Positions 49,876 to 63,699 are shown, numbered from the stretch's first letter. The stretch is 64,000 nt of DNA from Sambucus nigra (GCA_949130495.1 OX422210.1:190883619-190947618), one strand, 5' to 3'. Notes: generated by a model not told the origin, from the letters alone. Translations and numbers: made by a program.

Positions 49876-52800
49876 TTAGTCAGCATAAACCATACCAATA
49901 GATTTACGTAATGAAATGAATCTATTATAATCTAGAGGTTTGGTAAACATATCTGCGAGTTGTAGATCAGTAGGAAGATAATTGATTTCTAATTCCTTAG
50001 ATTCAACCAATTCGCGTATAAAATGATGTCTTATTTTAATATGCTTTGTTCGCGAGTGTTGAACAAGGTTTTTGGAAATATCAATCGCACTTTGATTATC
50101 AAAATATAGATGCAATTGGTTTTCTTAAATACCATAATCACTTAGCATTTGTTTAAGCCACATTAATTGAGCACAACAGCTGCCAGCGGCTATGTATTCA
50201 GATTCAGCTATTGAGGGTGAAGTGCAGTTTTGTTTTTTACTACTCCATCCTACCAAGTTATTACCTATATAATAACATGCTCATGATGTGCTTTTACTAT
50301 CATCAGTACACCCAGCCCAGTCAGCATCAGTGTACCCAATTATAGTGCTTGGTGTGTCATTAGTGTACCAAAGTCCTAGATTTAGAGTGCCTTTTACATA
50401 TTTAATGATACGTTTAACAACATTCAAGCGGCTCTCTTTAGGGTTACTTTGATAACGAGTACATACACACACAGCATACATAATATCAGGATGCGAGGCA
50501 GTAAGATATAGTAAGGTGCCGATCATACTACGATACAGAGTAGGATCTACAGATTTTCTATTTTCATCTTTGAAAAGTTTTAGCGCAGTACTCATGGGCG
50601 TTTTAGCATCTTTAGCACTCTCGAGGCCAAATTTCTTTACTATCTCTAAAGCGTACTTGGATTGCGATAAAAATAATCCTTCTGAATTTTGTTTGACTTG
50701 AAGGACTAAGAAGAATTATAGCTCCCCCATAAGGGACATTTGAAATTCCTTATGCATAGTTTTAGAGAAGGATTTGACTTCTGAGGGAGAAGTTGATCCA
50801 AATATAATATCATCAACATAAACTTGAGCAATAGTGATATGTTTGTCAAAAATGTTTGACAAAAAGAGTTTGGTCGTTTTCACCTCTTTTGAAACCTTTA
50901 TCTAAAAGAAAACTGGAAAGACGCTCATACCAAGCTCTAGGAGCTTGTTTAAGGCCATACAAAGCCTTTTTCAGACGAAATACATGATTTGGATGTTTAG
51001 GGTCAACGAACCCTTTAGGTTGTTCTATATAGGTTTCTTCAGCCAATATTCCATTAAGGAACGCAGATTTGACATCCATTTGGTACAGTGTAAAGTGCAT
51101 GTGACAATCTATAGCAAAAAGCAGACGAGCAGATTCTAAGCGAGTAACAGGAGCAAAGGTCTCGTTAAAATCTATTCCTTCTATTTGAGAGTGTCCTTGA
51201 GCAACTAATCTAGCTTTATTTCTAATTATTATCCCATTTTCATCAGTCTTATTTTTGAAAATCCAACGTGTGCCAACAACCTTTTTGTGATCAGGATGTG
51301 GAACAAGATACCAAACATCATGAATGACAAATTGTAAAAGTTCTTCCTGCATAGCATAAATCCAGTGAGAGTCATTCAATGCCTCATTTACATTCTTTGG
51401 TTCCACAAGGGAAACAAAACATGCATAATGTGCATAGTTTCTGAGTTGGGATCTTGTACGCACTGGCTCACTAGGGTTACCAACTACGTTATTTATAGGA
51501 TGGTCTTTAGAAACCCAGTTAGGTACTTCAGGTGTCTCAATAGGTAATGAATTATCCATTTCAGAGGAGTCATTTTCTAAAATATTTGTAGACTCTTCCT
51601 CAATAGTAAATTCACCAGTCTTGCTTTCTACAGTAGTGTCACTAACAATTACATTTATGGATTCCATCAAGGTTTTAGTTCGAAGATTATACACTCGATA
51701 AGCTCTACTGTTAGGCGAATATCCTAGAAATATGGCTTTATCTCCCCGGCTCTCAAATTTGGATAAGTGTTCCCTATCCTTGCATACATAACAAGTACTG
51801 CCAAATGTTCTAAGATATTTAAGATTGGGCTTTTTATTGTACCAAAGTTCGTAAGGGGTTTGTTTGGAATTATTTCTAAGATAGACCCTATTTATTATGT
51901 GACAAGAAGTACGAATGGACTCTACCCAAAAATATTTAGGTAAATTCTTGGCATGTAACATAACACGTGCCATCTATTGAAGGGTACGATTCTTTCTCTC
52001 CGCAATACCATTCAATTGAGGGGTCTTAGGAGCACTGAACTCGTGTTTATAACCATTATAGTCACAGTATTCTGTAATACCAGTGTCTTTGAATTCACCA
52101 CCTCTATCACTACGAATTCTATTCACTTGAGTATCCTTCTCATTTTCAATCCTAAGAAGAAATTTTAGGAAGGTTTGGAATGTTTCAGACTTTTGTTTTA
52201 AGAATGCTACCCAGGTAAATCTAGTGAAGTCATCAACCATAACAAGGATGGAACTGTGTCCACAGAGACTAACAGTTTGGGAGGGACCCATTAGGTCCAT
52301 ATGGATGAGTTCTAATGGATTAGAGGTAAGAATATCTTTGACTTTATTATGAGGTGCCTTAACAATTTTACCTTCTTGACAAGAACCACAGACAAGATTG
52401 GGTATAAGTTTGATTTTAGGAACTCCTCTAACTATTTCCTGAGAGGTCAGTCTACTAAGGTTATCGTAATTTATATGACCCATTCTGTTATGCCATATCT
52501 CATTGTCATCCATTCTGGAAACATTACAGATTTCAGAATTGTTCATGACAGTGTAGCAATTGTCAGGAGTTCTGAATCCAGTAATTATGCATTAACCTTT
52601 TTCATTTAAAATTTTGCAATTGTTCTTTGAAAAGGTAATAGTATGATCTGAGTCATAAAATTGCGATATGCTAAGTAGATTTGCCTTAAGATCTTTAACT
52701 AGAAGAACATCTTGAAGAATAGGAAGCCCATCTTCTTGGAGAGTTCCTTTGCCTATGATTTGAGATGAAACTCCATCACCAAAAATGACTTTACCACCAG

Positions 52801-55395
52801 CAAAGCTGGTTTTGTTTAAAAGTTTAATTTCATCACCAGTCATATGCTTAGAACATCTAGAGTCTAAATACCAACCAGATGATGTGTGTTCAGCTTTTAA
52901 AGCAGTAATAACAGCATTACACTTCATCTGAGGTAATAGATCATCTTTTCTAACCCAAATTGCCATAGTTTTCATCTTGCGCTTATTAGCTCTCAATTGA
53001 TAAAATTTGCGAGCTTTGGATTTTTGTTGAAAAATATTTTGCGCATGATTTTGAATTTTGTGAAAGACTTGAGCATTTGGTTTAGGAAAGTGCTTAGGAT
53101 TCCTTCTAGGAAATGTTCTTTTAGGTTTGGTCTTTCTCTTTCTATAATTAAAGTTTCTATCTGGCTGTCTAGGAAGTATATAATTATTTCGGTTCCTCCT
53201 AGAATAGTTAAAGTTCTAATAGATATGAGGATTATAGACAGGTTTAACTAGTCTCTTAGCATGGAAACTATCAAAAGAGTGACCATATATGTCGCAGTAG
53301 GAGCAATAAAGATTGCTCAGAATTGAGGTCTCCTTAGGAAAGTCTCTAAATAAAAGTTTTGAAGAGTTTTGAGGCTGAACTCTATTCCTAGGTGTGACAG
53401 TCTTGAATGCAGACTCATTTTTCCTAATAGAAGGGCAGGCGTATTTAGCCTTAGGTGGACTTTCATGTTTAGAGCAACTTGATTCCCCAATGTTAAAATT
53501 TTGATGTTTTGAATCAAACTCAGTTTTTAGAGAATGAAAGTCTGGGCATGTTTCAATAGGTCTTTTGCCTCCTGACACAAACTTGATAGTTTCAAAAGAT
53601 TTTATTTTTTTTTCAAATTGGGGCAAAACCCTATTCCAGTTTGATCATCAGAATTGGTTTTTGATTCAGCAACAAATTCATCAAAACATTTTGAATTATT
53701 TTCAAATTTTGTAAATTTTTTGAAAATAGTTGCTGTCTTTTCTTTGGTTTGCTCCAATTCTAACAATGTCCCTTTGTATTTTTTCTCTAGAGTTTCATTT
53801 GTTTCTTTGAAATTTCTGAGTTTTTCATCAAATATTTTGATTTCGCTTTTATGAGTCAAACATTGGGTAGTATACTCTTCAGCATTTAGTTTAACCATTA
53901 GGCTTAGATCTTCTAACTTGTTAGTGAGATCTTTCACAATCTTTTCTAGTCTAGTGCTTTTCTTGAGAGTTTTAGCATAAAGTGTGTGAATGTCAGGGAG
54001 GTCTTCATTGTCCGAGTCACTAAGTGTGGTGTGTGGAGTGACCCCTAAAGATTCATTTTTTAAACTCACACACCCATTGACATCGTCATTATCGCTATCC
54101 CTTTGACTCACACACCCCGTAGTAGAACATGCAACATTCTCAGTAATCAAAGCATCTAAACCAGTATAAACATGATTCTCAATAGTAGGAGTAGAGTTAC
54201 TAGAAGCATTCTCATACACAGGCATAAGCACATCATCATTATATATGATCTTGGCAAAGAAGGACATGCAAGGGTAAAAAACATCAGATGACTCAGGTTC
54301 CTCCTTTTCAGAATCACTTGAATCATCCCATGTTTTGCAAATGTTAGCTCTAGTGTGTTTGTTTTCAGTGTTCAAGTTAACTTCACAGTCTTGTGCAATG
54401 TGCCCCAGTTTACCACGTCTATAGCATTCAGTCTTCTTAAGGTCTCTATTAGGTCTAATGTGAGAGTCCTTGTGATTTTTGTCATGGTTTTACTCATGAG
54501 GCCTGTGATTAGAGGAAGTTGGATAATGTGAATTGCCTTGTTTATTTGGCACTTTGTTTCTAAACTTAATAATTTTCTTAAACTGTTTAGTAATTAAGGC
54601 AATCTGATTGTCCAAACTCTCTATATTGCATTCCTCATCAGAATCATAAGTGGGGAATATAAGTTCAGGCTTAGTTAACTTAGAAGATAATCTCAGATTG
54701 GAACTAATCTGTTTCCTATGGGCTTGAGTCAATTATTTCTTAAATTCTAGTTCCATTTCTACAGTTCTTAGTTTACTACTGAGTAATTCAGGAGTGAGAT
54801 TTTGATCACACATTTCCTCAATAGCATATCTTTTGTTATCAAATTTCTGTGGTAATGATCTTAGAATTTTAGATACAATTTCATGTCTGTCATAAGTCAC
54901 CCCATTAGCATGCAGTTTGGTCACAATATCAGTCAGGTTCATATATAAGTCATCAAATGACTCAGTCTCAGACATAATTAAGGAGTTATACTGCTGAATA
55001 AGCATTTGAGTTTTAACAGCCTTAACTCTAGTGTCTCCTTCATGAGCAGTAACCAAGGTGTCCCAAGCTTCCTTAGAAGTGGTACAAGATGAGATTCTTT
55101 TGAAGTCATGTTCATTTATGGACATAAATATGGCATTCTTTCCTTTATTATTATTTCGAGAAACTTGTTTATCTTCTTGAGTGAACTAGCTTAATGCTTT
55201 CTTAACCCTCTCATTACTTCCTTCGTTGGCTGGTTTAGTAGGAAAAGTGCAACCATTTTCAACTATGTCCCAGACATCATCTCCCAGAGTTCCTTGAATG
55301 AAAGCAATCATCCTTACTTTTCAGTAAGCAAAATTGGTTCCATCAACAATTGGAGGTCTGGTCAAGTTACCAAATCTTTCATTTTTCTCGTCCAT
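49876..55395 (-). pseudogene. Copia gag-pol (gag-PR-INT-RT-RNase H), near full length
   Basis: The ATG at 55395 starts MDEKNERFGNLTRPPIVDG. UBN2-type gag follows (TSKEAWDTLVTAHEGD, ILRSLPQKFD), with knuckle 1 near 54386-54430 (second Cys is Arg), a coiled coil (TRLEKIVKDLTNKLEDL) and knuckle 2 CSYCDIYGH near 53290 (last Cys is Phe). Protease reads YLDSRCSKHMTG, with Gly of DSG changed to Arg. Integrase has HMDLMGP, RSDRGGEF and GIAERKNR. RT has MDVKSAFLNG near 51080 and, after a frameshift near 50846, YVDDIIFGS. RNase H has YTDADWAG near 50300 and ADMFTKPLD near 49930. Stops at 51974 and in gag, and another frameshift near 53610, disable it. Confidence 0.93.
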
Positions 55396-55455
55396 ATTTG
55401 ATTTTCAGAAACCAATTTCAAAAACACAAGATCTTTTTTGAAAGCAGTTTACTAA

Positions 55456-55467
55456 GCTCTGATACCA
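55456..55467 (-). other. Primer-binding site of the Sirevirus-like element
   Basis: The minus strand reads TGGTATCAGAGC, a perfect initiator-Met match, 2 bases inside the 5' LTR. Confidence 0.93.
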
Positions 55468-55469
55468 AT

Positions 55470-57516
55470 TGAAAAATGTTACTAAAGCCGTTTATTAAAA
55501 ATAAACTATTTAAGTAACTCCGATCTATTTTTTTAAGAAACTATTTTCGTAAAAACCAAACTATTTGAACACAAGATGTGTTTAACAAATCAGTATGTAC
55601 GAGATCTATTCAAGAATTGAATAACAGATTTATAAAGTAGTTTAAAAAGCTTAAACTCAGCACAACCAAGAATGAGATGAGGAGATGTAGAAAAATTATG
55701 TTCACGATGTTTTTTACGTGGTAAAACCTCACCAATTGAGGAAACATCCACGACTCCCTCTACGAAGTAAAATGAAAAATCCACTAAAACAAATATATGA
55801 GTTACAAACTATATAACTAACATGCAAACAACTCAGACCTATATAAGTTTAGGAATGTACCCTCTGGTGTCCTTAAAAGTTCTCTGCAGTTCTGATTGTA
55901 GATGTAGTTCTCCCAGTTTGTTAACTTCTGATTTGTTCCAGCACTTTACGTCGACTCTTTGTTCACAAGATCTTATTACCAACACTTTTCGTGTTGTAGG
56001 GTGAAGGTGTTTGTGGAGCTGCTCTCTAACACATGCATGCACACACGCACACTTATTAAGTACAAATAGTCCTAACAAATTACAGTAACACTATATGCTG
56101 TGATCTTTCCTTTTTCTTTCTTCTTACAAAACTTTGAACCTTATTTGACCTTTAAATCATTCCCAGAACCCACGGATACCTTGCTAGGAAGACAGACAAG
56201 GTCTTAATCAATCTCAAAATTTTAAAAAGGTTTTTCGAGATTGAAAACCTCCAAGTGTGATTCCAACTAGGTCAAAGGTTTAGTTTTACAAGAACAAGAA
56301 ACAGAAAGCATTTATTATTGATTTCAAAGTAAGGAAACGTTTTATAGAAAATAATCAACAATATATTTCTCAAGATGAGAAATAAAGAATGAAACTAAGT
56401 GTAATGTAACATGAATAACTCAGATCTGAAATTTCTTTGAAATCAGAAAGTAGATCTGAGTAAACGGTTAAGTTGAAAACAAGATCTAATGAACAAGAGG
56501 TTACAACAACAATAACAAACTCAACTCAAACTCTCAATCACTCAATAACACTCAGGGTAGTGTTTTGGATATGGAGTTTTGAAGAAGTGTTTGAGTTTGG
56601 ATGGAAGAGGCTTTGACGAAACAGGGTTAGGGTTTCCAACTCTCTCTCTTCTCTTTGTTTTCTCTCTTCTCTCTCTTCTCTCTTCTCTCTCTACTCTCTA
56701 TCTTCTCTCTTCTCTCTCTTCTCTCTTCTCTCTTCTCTCTTCTCAGAGGAAATGAAAATGGAAAAAGTCTTCGAAGTCTGAGAGTAGGGTCCCTTTTATA
56801 GGGTGAAGAGAAGGTTCGAGAGACTGGATCAAAACCAAGGGACAGGATTAAGTCAAGTCAAATTGACTTTGATCGAAGGGTTCTAATAAAGCGGTGCTTA
56901 AACGAATCCTGATTGGTTTAGAAAGTTGTACTGGGATTCACCAAGACAACATGAAGATCGTCGATAGCTAATGATCCAAGGGCTAAAAACATACGCGTTT
57001 TTAACTCAGTAAACAAACACAGTTTCAACCAATCAGATGAAGACATGTGTTGGATGATAACAGGATATGAAACGCGCATCTTAAACTAATTAAAACCACA
57101 CCCTAAAGTTTACTCCGCTTTCGAATTCTACCCAAGGTAACATTAGGCCAAAATACCCAACAAATAATATTTACAAAATGACCACAAAACTTTTAAATCA
57201 TGTTTTAATTAATAAAACCTTATTTAAAAAATGTTTAAAAAATCCCAAAAAATTATTAAAATTCCAACTTACGGATTTAAACACACTCAACATATATACA
57301 CACATTATTATGCAGTATGATATGCAAAAATTAAATTCTATTGTGTGTGAGTGTTGGCAATTTGATCTTGATCAAAACAAGATAGAGAGATGAAGTAGCA
57401 AACCAACTTCTGAGGTTCTTTGGATACTAGGGAGGACATAATTTTGTCACAATTTCCAAACTAGATGAGCACTTATACAATATAGACTCAATTGAGTCAA
57501 AAGTATAAGGGCTTCA
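55470..57516 (-). repeat. 5' LTR of the Sirevirus-like element
   Basis: Pairs base for base with 47513-49561 except about 50 differences, several of them in the CT repeat at 56640-56745. It contains the putative promoter at 56793-56800. ORFs such as 55590-55784 are mirrored in the other LTR and are not genes. Confidence 0.95.
56793..56800 (-). promoter_or_regulatory. LTR TATA box (TATAAAAG, minus)
   Basis: The minus strand reads CCCTATAAAAGGG. It is conserved in the 3' LTR and followed downstream by a GA-rich leader (minus) and later the PBS. A good core promoter candidate for the genomic RNA, with the start expected about 30 bases further left. Confidence 0.65.
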
Positions 57517-57789
57517 GTTAACTACGTCTTTATATTTCAAGTACAACTGGGTGTTTGTATTGAATGTTTGCAATAAATATATATCGGAAAATTAGGTTTA
57601 CATTGTTCTTTATGGGTGATATGATTGGGGGCTTAAAGTGTTGTTAACTGACTTTAAGTGAAAGGTCGGTGCCTCAAGTGGAAATTTTATTTAGGGTTGT
57701 GAATGTGTATGGGCTTGCATAGTCTTACTTACCCTCTACGTCCAATTTTTTTGGTGTTTAAATTGGTCTTTTCCTTTTCACACTGACTA

Positions 57790-60700
57790 GTTTTAAGGAA
57801 ATAATTTCTTCAATCGATCAAGATTGAATGGTTGGGAAAATGTGACTCCGTTGAGATCAACCAAGGTAGCCACCGCGTCGGAGTTTATTTTGGTGACAAG
57901 GTAGGGTCCTACCTAGTTGGGTGCAAATTTTCCTATGGGAGTCCAGGTAGGTTTGAGATTCTCTTTTAGGATTAGGCTTCCCTCTTGTATATTTTTCTTC
58001 TTAACCCTCTTATTTAATGCTCTAGCAATAAGTTTCTAGTAGTCCTGGTTATGATAAGTGGCCTTTAGTCTCCTCTTATCGAGGAGATCTAGTTCATCTT
58101 ATCGGTCTTGGACCTAGTCAGTTTTGACCACTTAGCTTTTAGACATAACACATAAGGATGGTATCTCAAGTTGTATGGGTAGGACTTCTTCCATGATATA
58201 AACTAAAGAGTGGGGGTGTCCCTTCTTTAGTTTCACTCCATAGTGCGATGGCCCCAAAAGATATGAGAGTTTGTTCGACCAGTCATTGTATGTCTTAGTC
58301 ATCTTGTTGCTGATGTTTGTGACGTTCTTGTTGGCGGACTCTACCAGGCCATTGGTTTATAGTCGGTATCGATATAACTTATGTCGAATAATCTCGTATT
58401 CGTGTAGTAGGTTTGAGACCTCTTTCTGGAAGTGAGACCCATTGTTTGATACTATCTTATGGACTATGCTGAAGTGGCAGATGTTCTTTTAGTGAAGGAA
58501 TTTGACCACTTTCATAGCATTTAACACTACGTAAGATTGACCCTCAACCCATTTTATGAAATAATCAATGGCGTCTAGGATGAATTTTTTCCCCATGGAG
58601 GCCTTAGGAGTTACCTTCCCTATGAAGTCTATCCCTTGGGTGGAGAAATACTAGGGTGAGGTCAAGCAGTAAAGTTCTAGAAAAGGTAGATGCTTCCTAG
58701 GGCATATTGTTAACATTTTATGCACTTTTTGACGTAGATCATGCAATCTTTTCTCATGGTAGTCTAGTAGTATGACTGTTTGAAGATTTTCTGGTAGAGT
58801 GTGTGCCCACTCATGTGCAGGCCACATTCATCGCTATGGATTTTGTCCATGATTTTGATGATCTCGTATTCACTGATGCACTATAAGTGTGTTCCGTCCA
58901 ACACTCTTTTTAGAGTTGCCTCCCACAAATGATGAATTGGTTTACCAATTGTCTTTGGTTCTGATGGTCATTTAGGGAAGCATAGGGTGGGTATTGGTTC
59001 TTACTAAGAAAGTTCCTAATATTGTATTACCACATTATAGGTCTTACATCTGTGTCATCGATGGCATCGATATCAATGAATTAGGAAAGGGTTCTCTCGA
59101 TGGTCATGATAAATACGATTTTTGTAGTTCCTTTTTAGTATTTTTACATGGAGGCTAGGGAGGCAAGTGCATCTGTGAATTTTTTTTAGTCCTTGGGTAG
59201 AAGAATAATTTGAGATGTTTTAATTTCGAAGCTACCTCTTCTAAGTAGGCATGGTATGGTTAAAGTTTGCCACTAATAATTTTTCATTTGCTTAATATTT
59301 GACTCATAACTAGGACAAAATTCCCATAGGCTTTAGGTTGATGATACCTAATTCTCAGGTGATTTTGAGACCCAAGATAAAATCCTTATATTAGTCCATG
59401 TTGCTGGAGTATTAGTAGGTAAGTTTCATAGTCATGGGGAGTCTTTGTGAATCGGGTGATATCAAGAGAATTCCAATGCCAAATCATATTTTGTCCCTAT
59501 TGAGGTAGAGTTAACAAGTTTCTCATTTGTTTAGGGTGAAAAGATCCTTGTCTGAGAATTATGCCTCGATTTATTCTTCTTTTACTAGTAGGTACTTCTC
59601 TACGAGTAGATTAAAGATGGCTTTTACTTTGGTGGCATTCTACATGACATGTATGACCCTAAACTTAGATAAAATTATTATCCATTTGGCCAAGTGGATA
59701 CAAAGAGTGGGCTTCTCAAAGAGGTATTTCAGGGGATCGATCCTAGAGATGAGTCATATGATGAAGGACATCATATAATGTCATCGTTTCCAGGTAATCC
59801 ATACGAGGGATGCACAAGCCTTTTCCAAGGCGATGTTTTAAACTCATAGGAGAACTGGTTTTTGTTGACTTAGTAGATGGAACGCTCCTTTCAAAAACTA
59901 TTTATGTGTTGGGACAACATGGCTCCGATAGTTGTGTCGATTATGGTCATGTAGATCACAAAAGGTTGTTCGGTTGAGGAGGTACTAACAATGATAGGTG
60001 AGTGATCTACTCTTGTTTTTCTCGAATTCTTTTTGGCATTGACCATTCCATTCCTTGGGTGAGTCCCTTTTGAGTATTTGTATGATTGGTTCACAAATGG
60101 TAGTAAGCTGGTTGATAAATGAATTTGGTCTACGAACCATCTGGCCTCTTTTTTGAGTCTAGATGGTGTCATTTCTCATATTGCCTTGACCTTGTCAATG
60201 TCTACCTTGATTCTATCCTTATTGACAATAAAGTCAAGGACTTTACCTTTAGTGACTCCGAAGACACATTTTTATGAATTTAGCCTTATTTTGAGGAGGC
60301 CTAAACTTTTGAAGAGTTTTCAGAATGCCAAAAGGTTTCTTTCTCACTTCGAATTTAATGATCATATTCTCTAGATAGACTTCGACTTCTTTGTGTGTGA
60401 GGTTGTGTAGGATGGTTGTGTCCTCTCTTTGGTAAGTTTCACCTGTATTCTTGAGATTGAAGGGAATAATTGTATAACAAAATATCCCCGGGGGTGATGA
60501 ACCCAATTTTCTTTGAGTGATCAGGGTGGAAGTTTATTTTATTATGTCATGCACACCCATCGATAAAGGACGTGATATTATACTATCTACTAATAAATAG
60601 ATATGGGGTAGATGGAAATCGTATTTTGGGAATGACCGATTAAGATCCCTATAGTCGAAATACATTCGAACTTTTCACTGTCTTTGGACGCTAGTACGAT

Positions 60701-60958
60701 GTTGGATATCCAAGTGGGATGTTCAATTACTCATATAAAGACGACAGTGAATTTTTTCTCTACTTGCTCCTTCACTTTCAGCGACCATTCATGTATTAGT
60801 TTATTGAGTCTTGTTTTATCAGTCTTGCATCTGGAAGATTTGGTATCTCATGCATGATGAAAGTCTGGTTGATGTTAAGCATATTGGTGCAAGACCAAGC
60901 AAATACATCTATGAAGTTGGCAAGGAGATCTGTGAGATCCTTTTGGTCATTCTTATCT
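57790..60958 (-). pseudogene. Tat-lineage gypsy pol relic (RT-RNase H-integrase)
   Basis: RT begins near 60940 (LLANFIDVFAWS). At 60506-60249 it shows GIFCYTIIPFNLKNTGETYQ and an active site YLENMIIK where this lineage has YVDD, so both catalytic Asp are lost. RNase H-type sequence is only vaguely visible at about 60200-59000. Integrase has VSNNGSHFQ near 58440 (catalytic Asp changed to Asn), GLVESANKN near 58340 and SLVYIMEEVLPIQLEIPSL near 58190. Its C-terminus reads GPYLVTKINSDAVATLVDLNG near 57890. These phrases are characteristic of Tat/Ogre rather than chromovirus pol. Frameshifts and stops occur throughout. Confidence 0.8.
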
Positions 60959-61572
60959 AGGGAAACTATAAGAAAAAAATGTATTTTTATGACATTTTAA
61001 GTGTCATAAAATGCATTTCATGACACTTTATTTTTCAATAAAAAGCGTCATAAGTTTGGGTGTCATAATTGATATCCATTGTCATATTAGGTAACGGTTA
61101 TTTATGACTTTTTTTCAAAACTGTCATATTTTCTACAAAAAAAAAGGGTCATAATATACTCTACAAGCTTCCATATTTGATTTAAAAAGCGTTATGATAA
61201 CCAATTTTCAAATATTTAAAAAAGTCATATAAAATATTTCATCACATGAGGGTTTAATATATATAGTCATAAATTAAACATATAATAATAAAAAAAAATA
61301 ACCAATATGAATGTCATAGTTGGCAAATAAATTTGAACACAAATCAATATTCATTGTAATATAAAAACAACCTTGAATTTTTTTGCATTCAAAGTCACAT
61401 ATAATCTAAAATGCACCAAACCAAGTCATTTGTCCATATCAAAAAAATAATGGGACACAAATAGATAAACCTACCATCTACATTATTCACAAAAAAAATA
61501 ATGACCTACCACATGTATCATATGTAAATATACCCACTATGTACATCATTAAAAAAAAAATCTCCAAAAAAT

Positions 61573-61957
61573 TTATATCGAAAAATCACTCATAAATGCG
61601 TTGCTCTTCCTTTGGCCTTCACTAAATTGTGTCGACATCTCAAAAGCTCCAAAACATTTAATATAAGCCTGAATAAGCTTTTGTCTTGGATTTTCTTCTT
61701 CAAAGCGTCCTAGAATAAAGAAAATTATCAAGAGTGCTGTTAAATCATATTCTTTTAAATCCTCTTATGTAGTATATGTCCAAATTTGTAAAGATTGTAT
61801 AAAAAATTATGTATAATTAACTTTTGAAAAAAAATAACTCACAATTTTTTTCACCAAATTCCTTGGTTGCGTTGTCTTGATATTTTCTATTTCTCGATTT
61901 TCGTGCAATTATCCGCATTAGAGACCTATCATCCTCATCAAATGCATCTCCATGTAT
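61573..61957 (-). pseudogene. Two exon-like fragments of an unidentified gene in the CACTA-like element
   Basis: On the minus strand, 61957-61843 reads an open HGDAFDEDDRSLMRIIARKS-type frame ending at a perfect donor GTGAGT. After a 133-base AT-rich gap, an acceptor ttattctag precedes 61709-61573, which reads RFEEENPRQKLIQAYIKCFG and ends in TAA. The phases agree, but the junction codon is now TGA (probably CGA earlier). Possible upstream exons contain ESRIIAILE (about 62085-62115) and GIEEAMESLIMVAEKQGCKQ (about 62490-62560). I do not recognise the family. It could be a CACTA-encoded accessory gene or a captured host fragment. Confidence 0.35.
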
Positions 61958-63638
61958 CTTTTTTTTCCCAATTATAAAATAAAATATAAGAAATTAGGCA
62001 CACGACACAAAATCCCCACAATGAATTGATTATGGTTGTATACTCTACCAATAATACAAGAATTCAATCACATACCTCTAATATAGCAATGATACGGCTT
62101 TCACATGCCTTTAATTAAATCCTCCCGCATAAGCTCAAAACAACATATATAAATATCTAGTGCAATGTAAAACAAAAAATATAAATTCCAAAAATATAAT
62201 ATCTAGTCATGTATAATGTAAGTCAAAAAGATTTTTTTCTATAAAACAAGTAATTGCAAAGAATTTTAAAAAATTGGGCAGAGTTTCCTTTGTTTATTGG
62301 ACTATCCGCCTTGTTTAAGAAATAAATAAAAACTTCAACAATATTCAAAGAGATCCAATTTATCAAACAAATTCAAATATTATTTCATTCACTAATAGGA
62401 AAAATAAACCATTGACACATTGATATTTCCGTTATGTTTCACATTAAAAAGACTCAAATCTTCAGGTAATTGTTGTTCAACCCTGAAAATAATTGCTTAC
62501 AGCCTTGCTTTTCAGCAACCATAATAAGACTTTCCATTGCTTCCTCTATCCCTCTGTTGTTAGATGGCAAGAGTCAATGGACATGTTGATTTATCTCGTT
62601 AGCATTCAAAAATAAGCGTTACATGAAAAAATCAAAGAAGGTAGTATTGCAAGAACCAATATAACCTTACTGTGTAGTGAAAGAGTATATATAAAAGGTA
62701 ATGATGCACGTGTACGGAAACCCAACTTGTCAAAGTGGTCCATTTTAAGGTTTCACATGAATTTTGTCAAACAGGAACTAAGAATGAAAAGAAGAGTGAC
62801 ATTGTCAAATTTATATGAAAATAAACTTACAAAGATAAGATTTTCTGAACAAGAAAGATGGAACTTACGCATCTGACTTGAATCTTCAATTTTCTCATAT
62901 CAATCTCATTCATGCAATACATGAAACGGAAACATAGTTGCAGTGCAAAGAAAAATAAATGAAATAGACTAAAACGAAAAACATGCCAATAAAATAATTA
63001 AAATATACTAAAACAAAAAACAATGTGTTGATTACCATAACTATACATCCAATATTGTACTTGTATATATTGTCTTCTTTTCATTTTGTTCCATCATTGT
63101 TATCAGTGAGATATGAGATACGCACATTCAGCGATATGCATACGAGAAGCTTATGAGCTACTGTTATCAGTGAGCAGGACACTAATATGTATTTGTATGT
63201 ATTGTCTTCTTTTCATTTTGTTCTATCTATTACACTTATTGTAACTTCATGAAGTTTATGAGATATGCATATTTAACGATAGCCATACGAGACCTGGTTC
63301 GTTGAATTAATTATAAACGTATGATTTATATTAGTTTAACTAATCAAAAGTAGTCAAAACTAATTTACGTTCTTCTCTTATCGGTTCTTGATTAAGCGTC
63401 ACATCCCTAACCTTTTTAATTAAATCATAAAAATGGTGGAAAGTTACTATGTTAATTGTTCGATTTGTAAGATAATACAATGAGAGAAGATTAATATTCA
63501 TATATGATGCATGGTCAACTAGATTTCAGAATATCATAATATTCATATAATCAACTATTACAGTTCTAATCAACCTCTGCCCTGTATGAAAATTCACACC
63601 AATGGATGGCGACTTTTGAAAGTTAAGAAAAAAAAGAT

Positions 63639-63643
<5 letters not shown>

Positions 63644-63698
<55 letters not shown>
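63644..63698. repeat. (TC)n microsatellite
   Basis: About 27 uninterrupted TC units near the right edge of the window. Confidence 0.95.

Positions 63699-63699
<1 letters not shown>

Larger units (their letters stand above)
47513..57516 (-). mobile_element. Full-length Sirevirus-like Ty1/copia element (10,004 bp)
   Basis: LTRs of 2,049 and 2,047 bp (47513-49561 and 55470-57516) differ at about 50 positions by eye (~97.5%). Flanks have a perfect 5-bp target duplication, gttaa (47508-47512 and 57517-57521). PBS, two-knuckle gag, protease, integrase, RT, RNase H and polypurine tracts are all present in minus orientation. Gag with a coiled coil and two CCHC motifs, plus serial polypurine tracts, fits Sirevirus. 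Two frameshifts and several stops make it non-autonomous now. It split the Tat element. Confidence 0.94.
40476..60963 (-). mobile_element. Tat/Ogre-lineage gypsy element (decayed, split by a Sirevirus)
   Basis: The pol relic at 57790-60958 reads leftwards. After removing the copia at 47513-57516 the sequence continues leftwards into DNA with an oppositely oriented ORF (40812-45998) and a tandem array (41640-43930). A downstream antisense extra ORF and tandem repeats near the 3' end are known features of Tat-lineage elements such as Retand, Grande and Ogre. The right side is cut by a CACTA-like element just before RT, so gag, protease and 5' LTR are absent. The left limit is uncertain; a 3' LTR may include part of 29734-31808. 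Assigning all parts to one element is inference. Confidence 0.6.
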
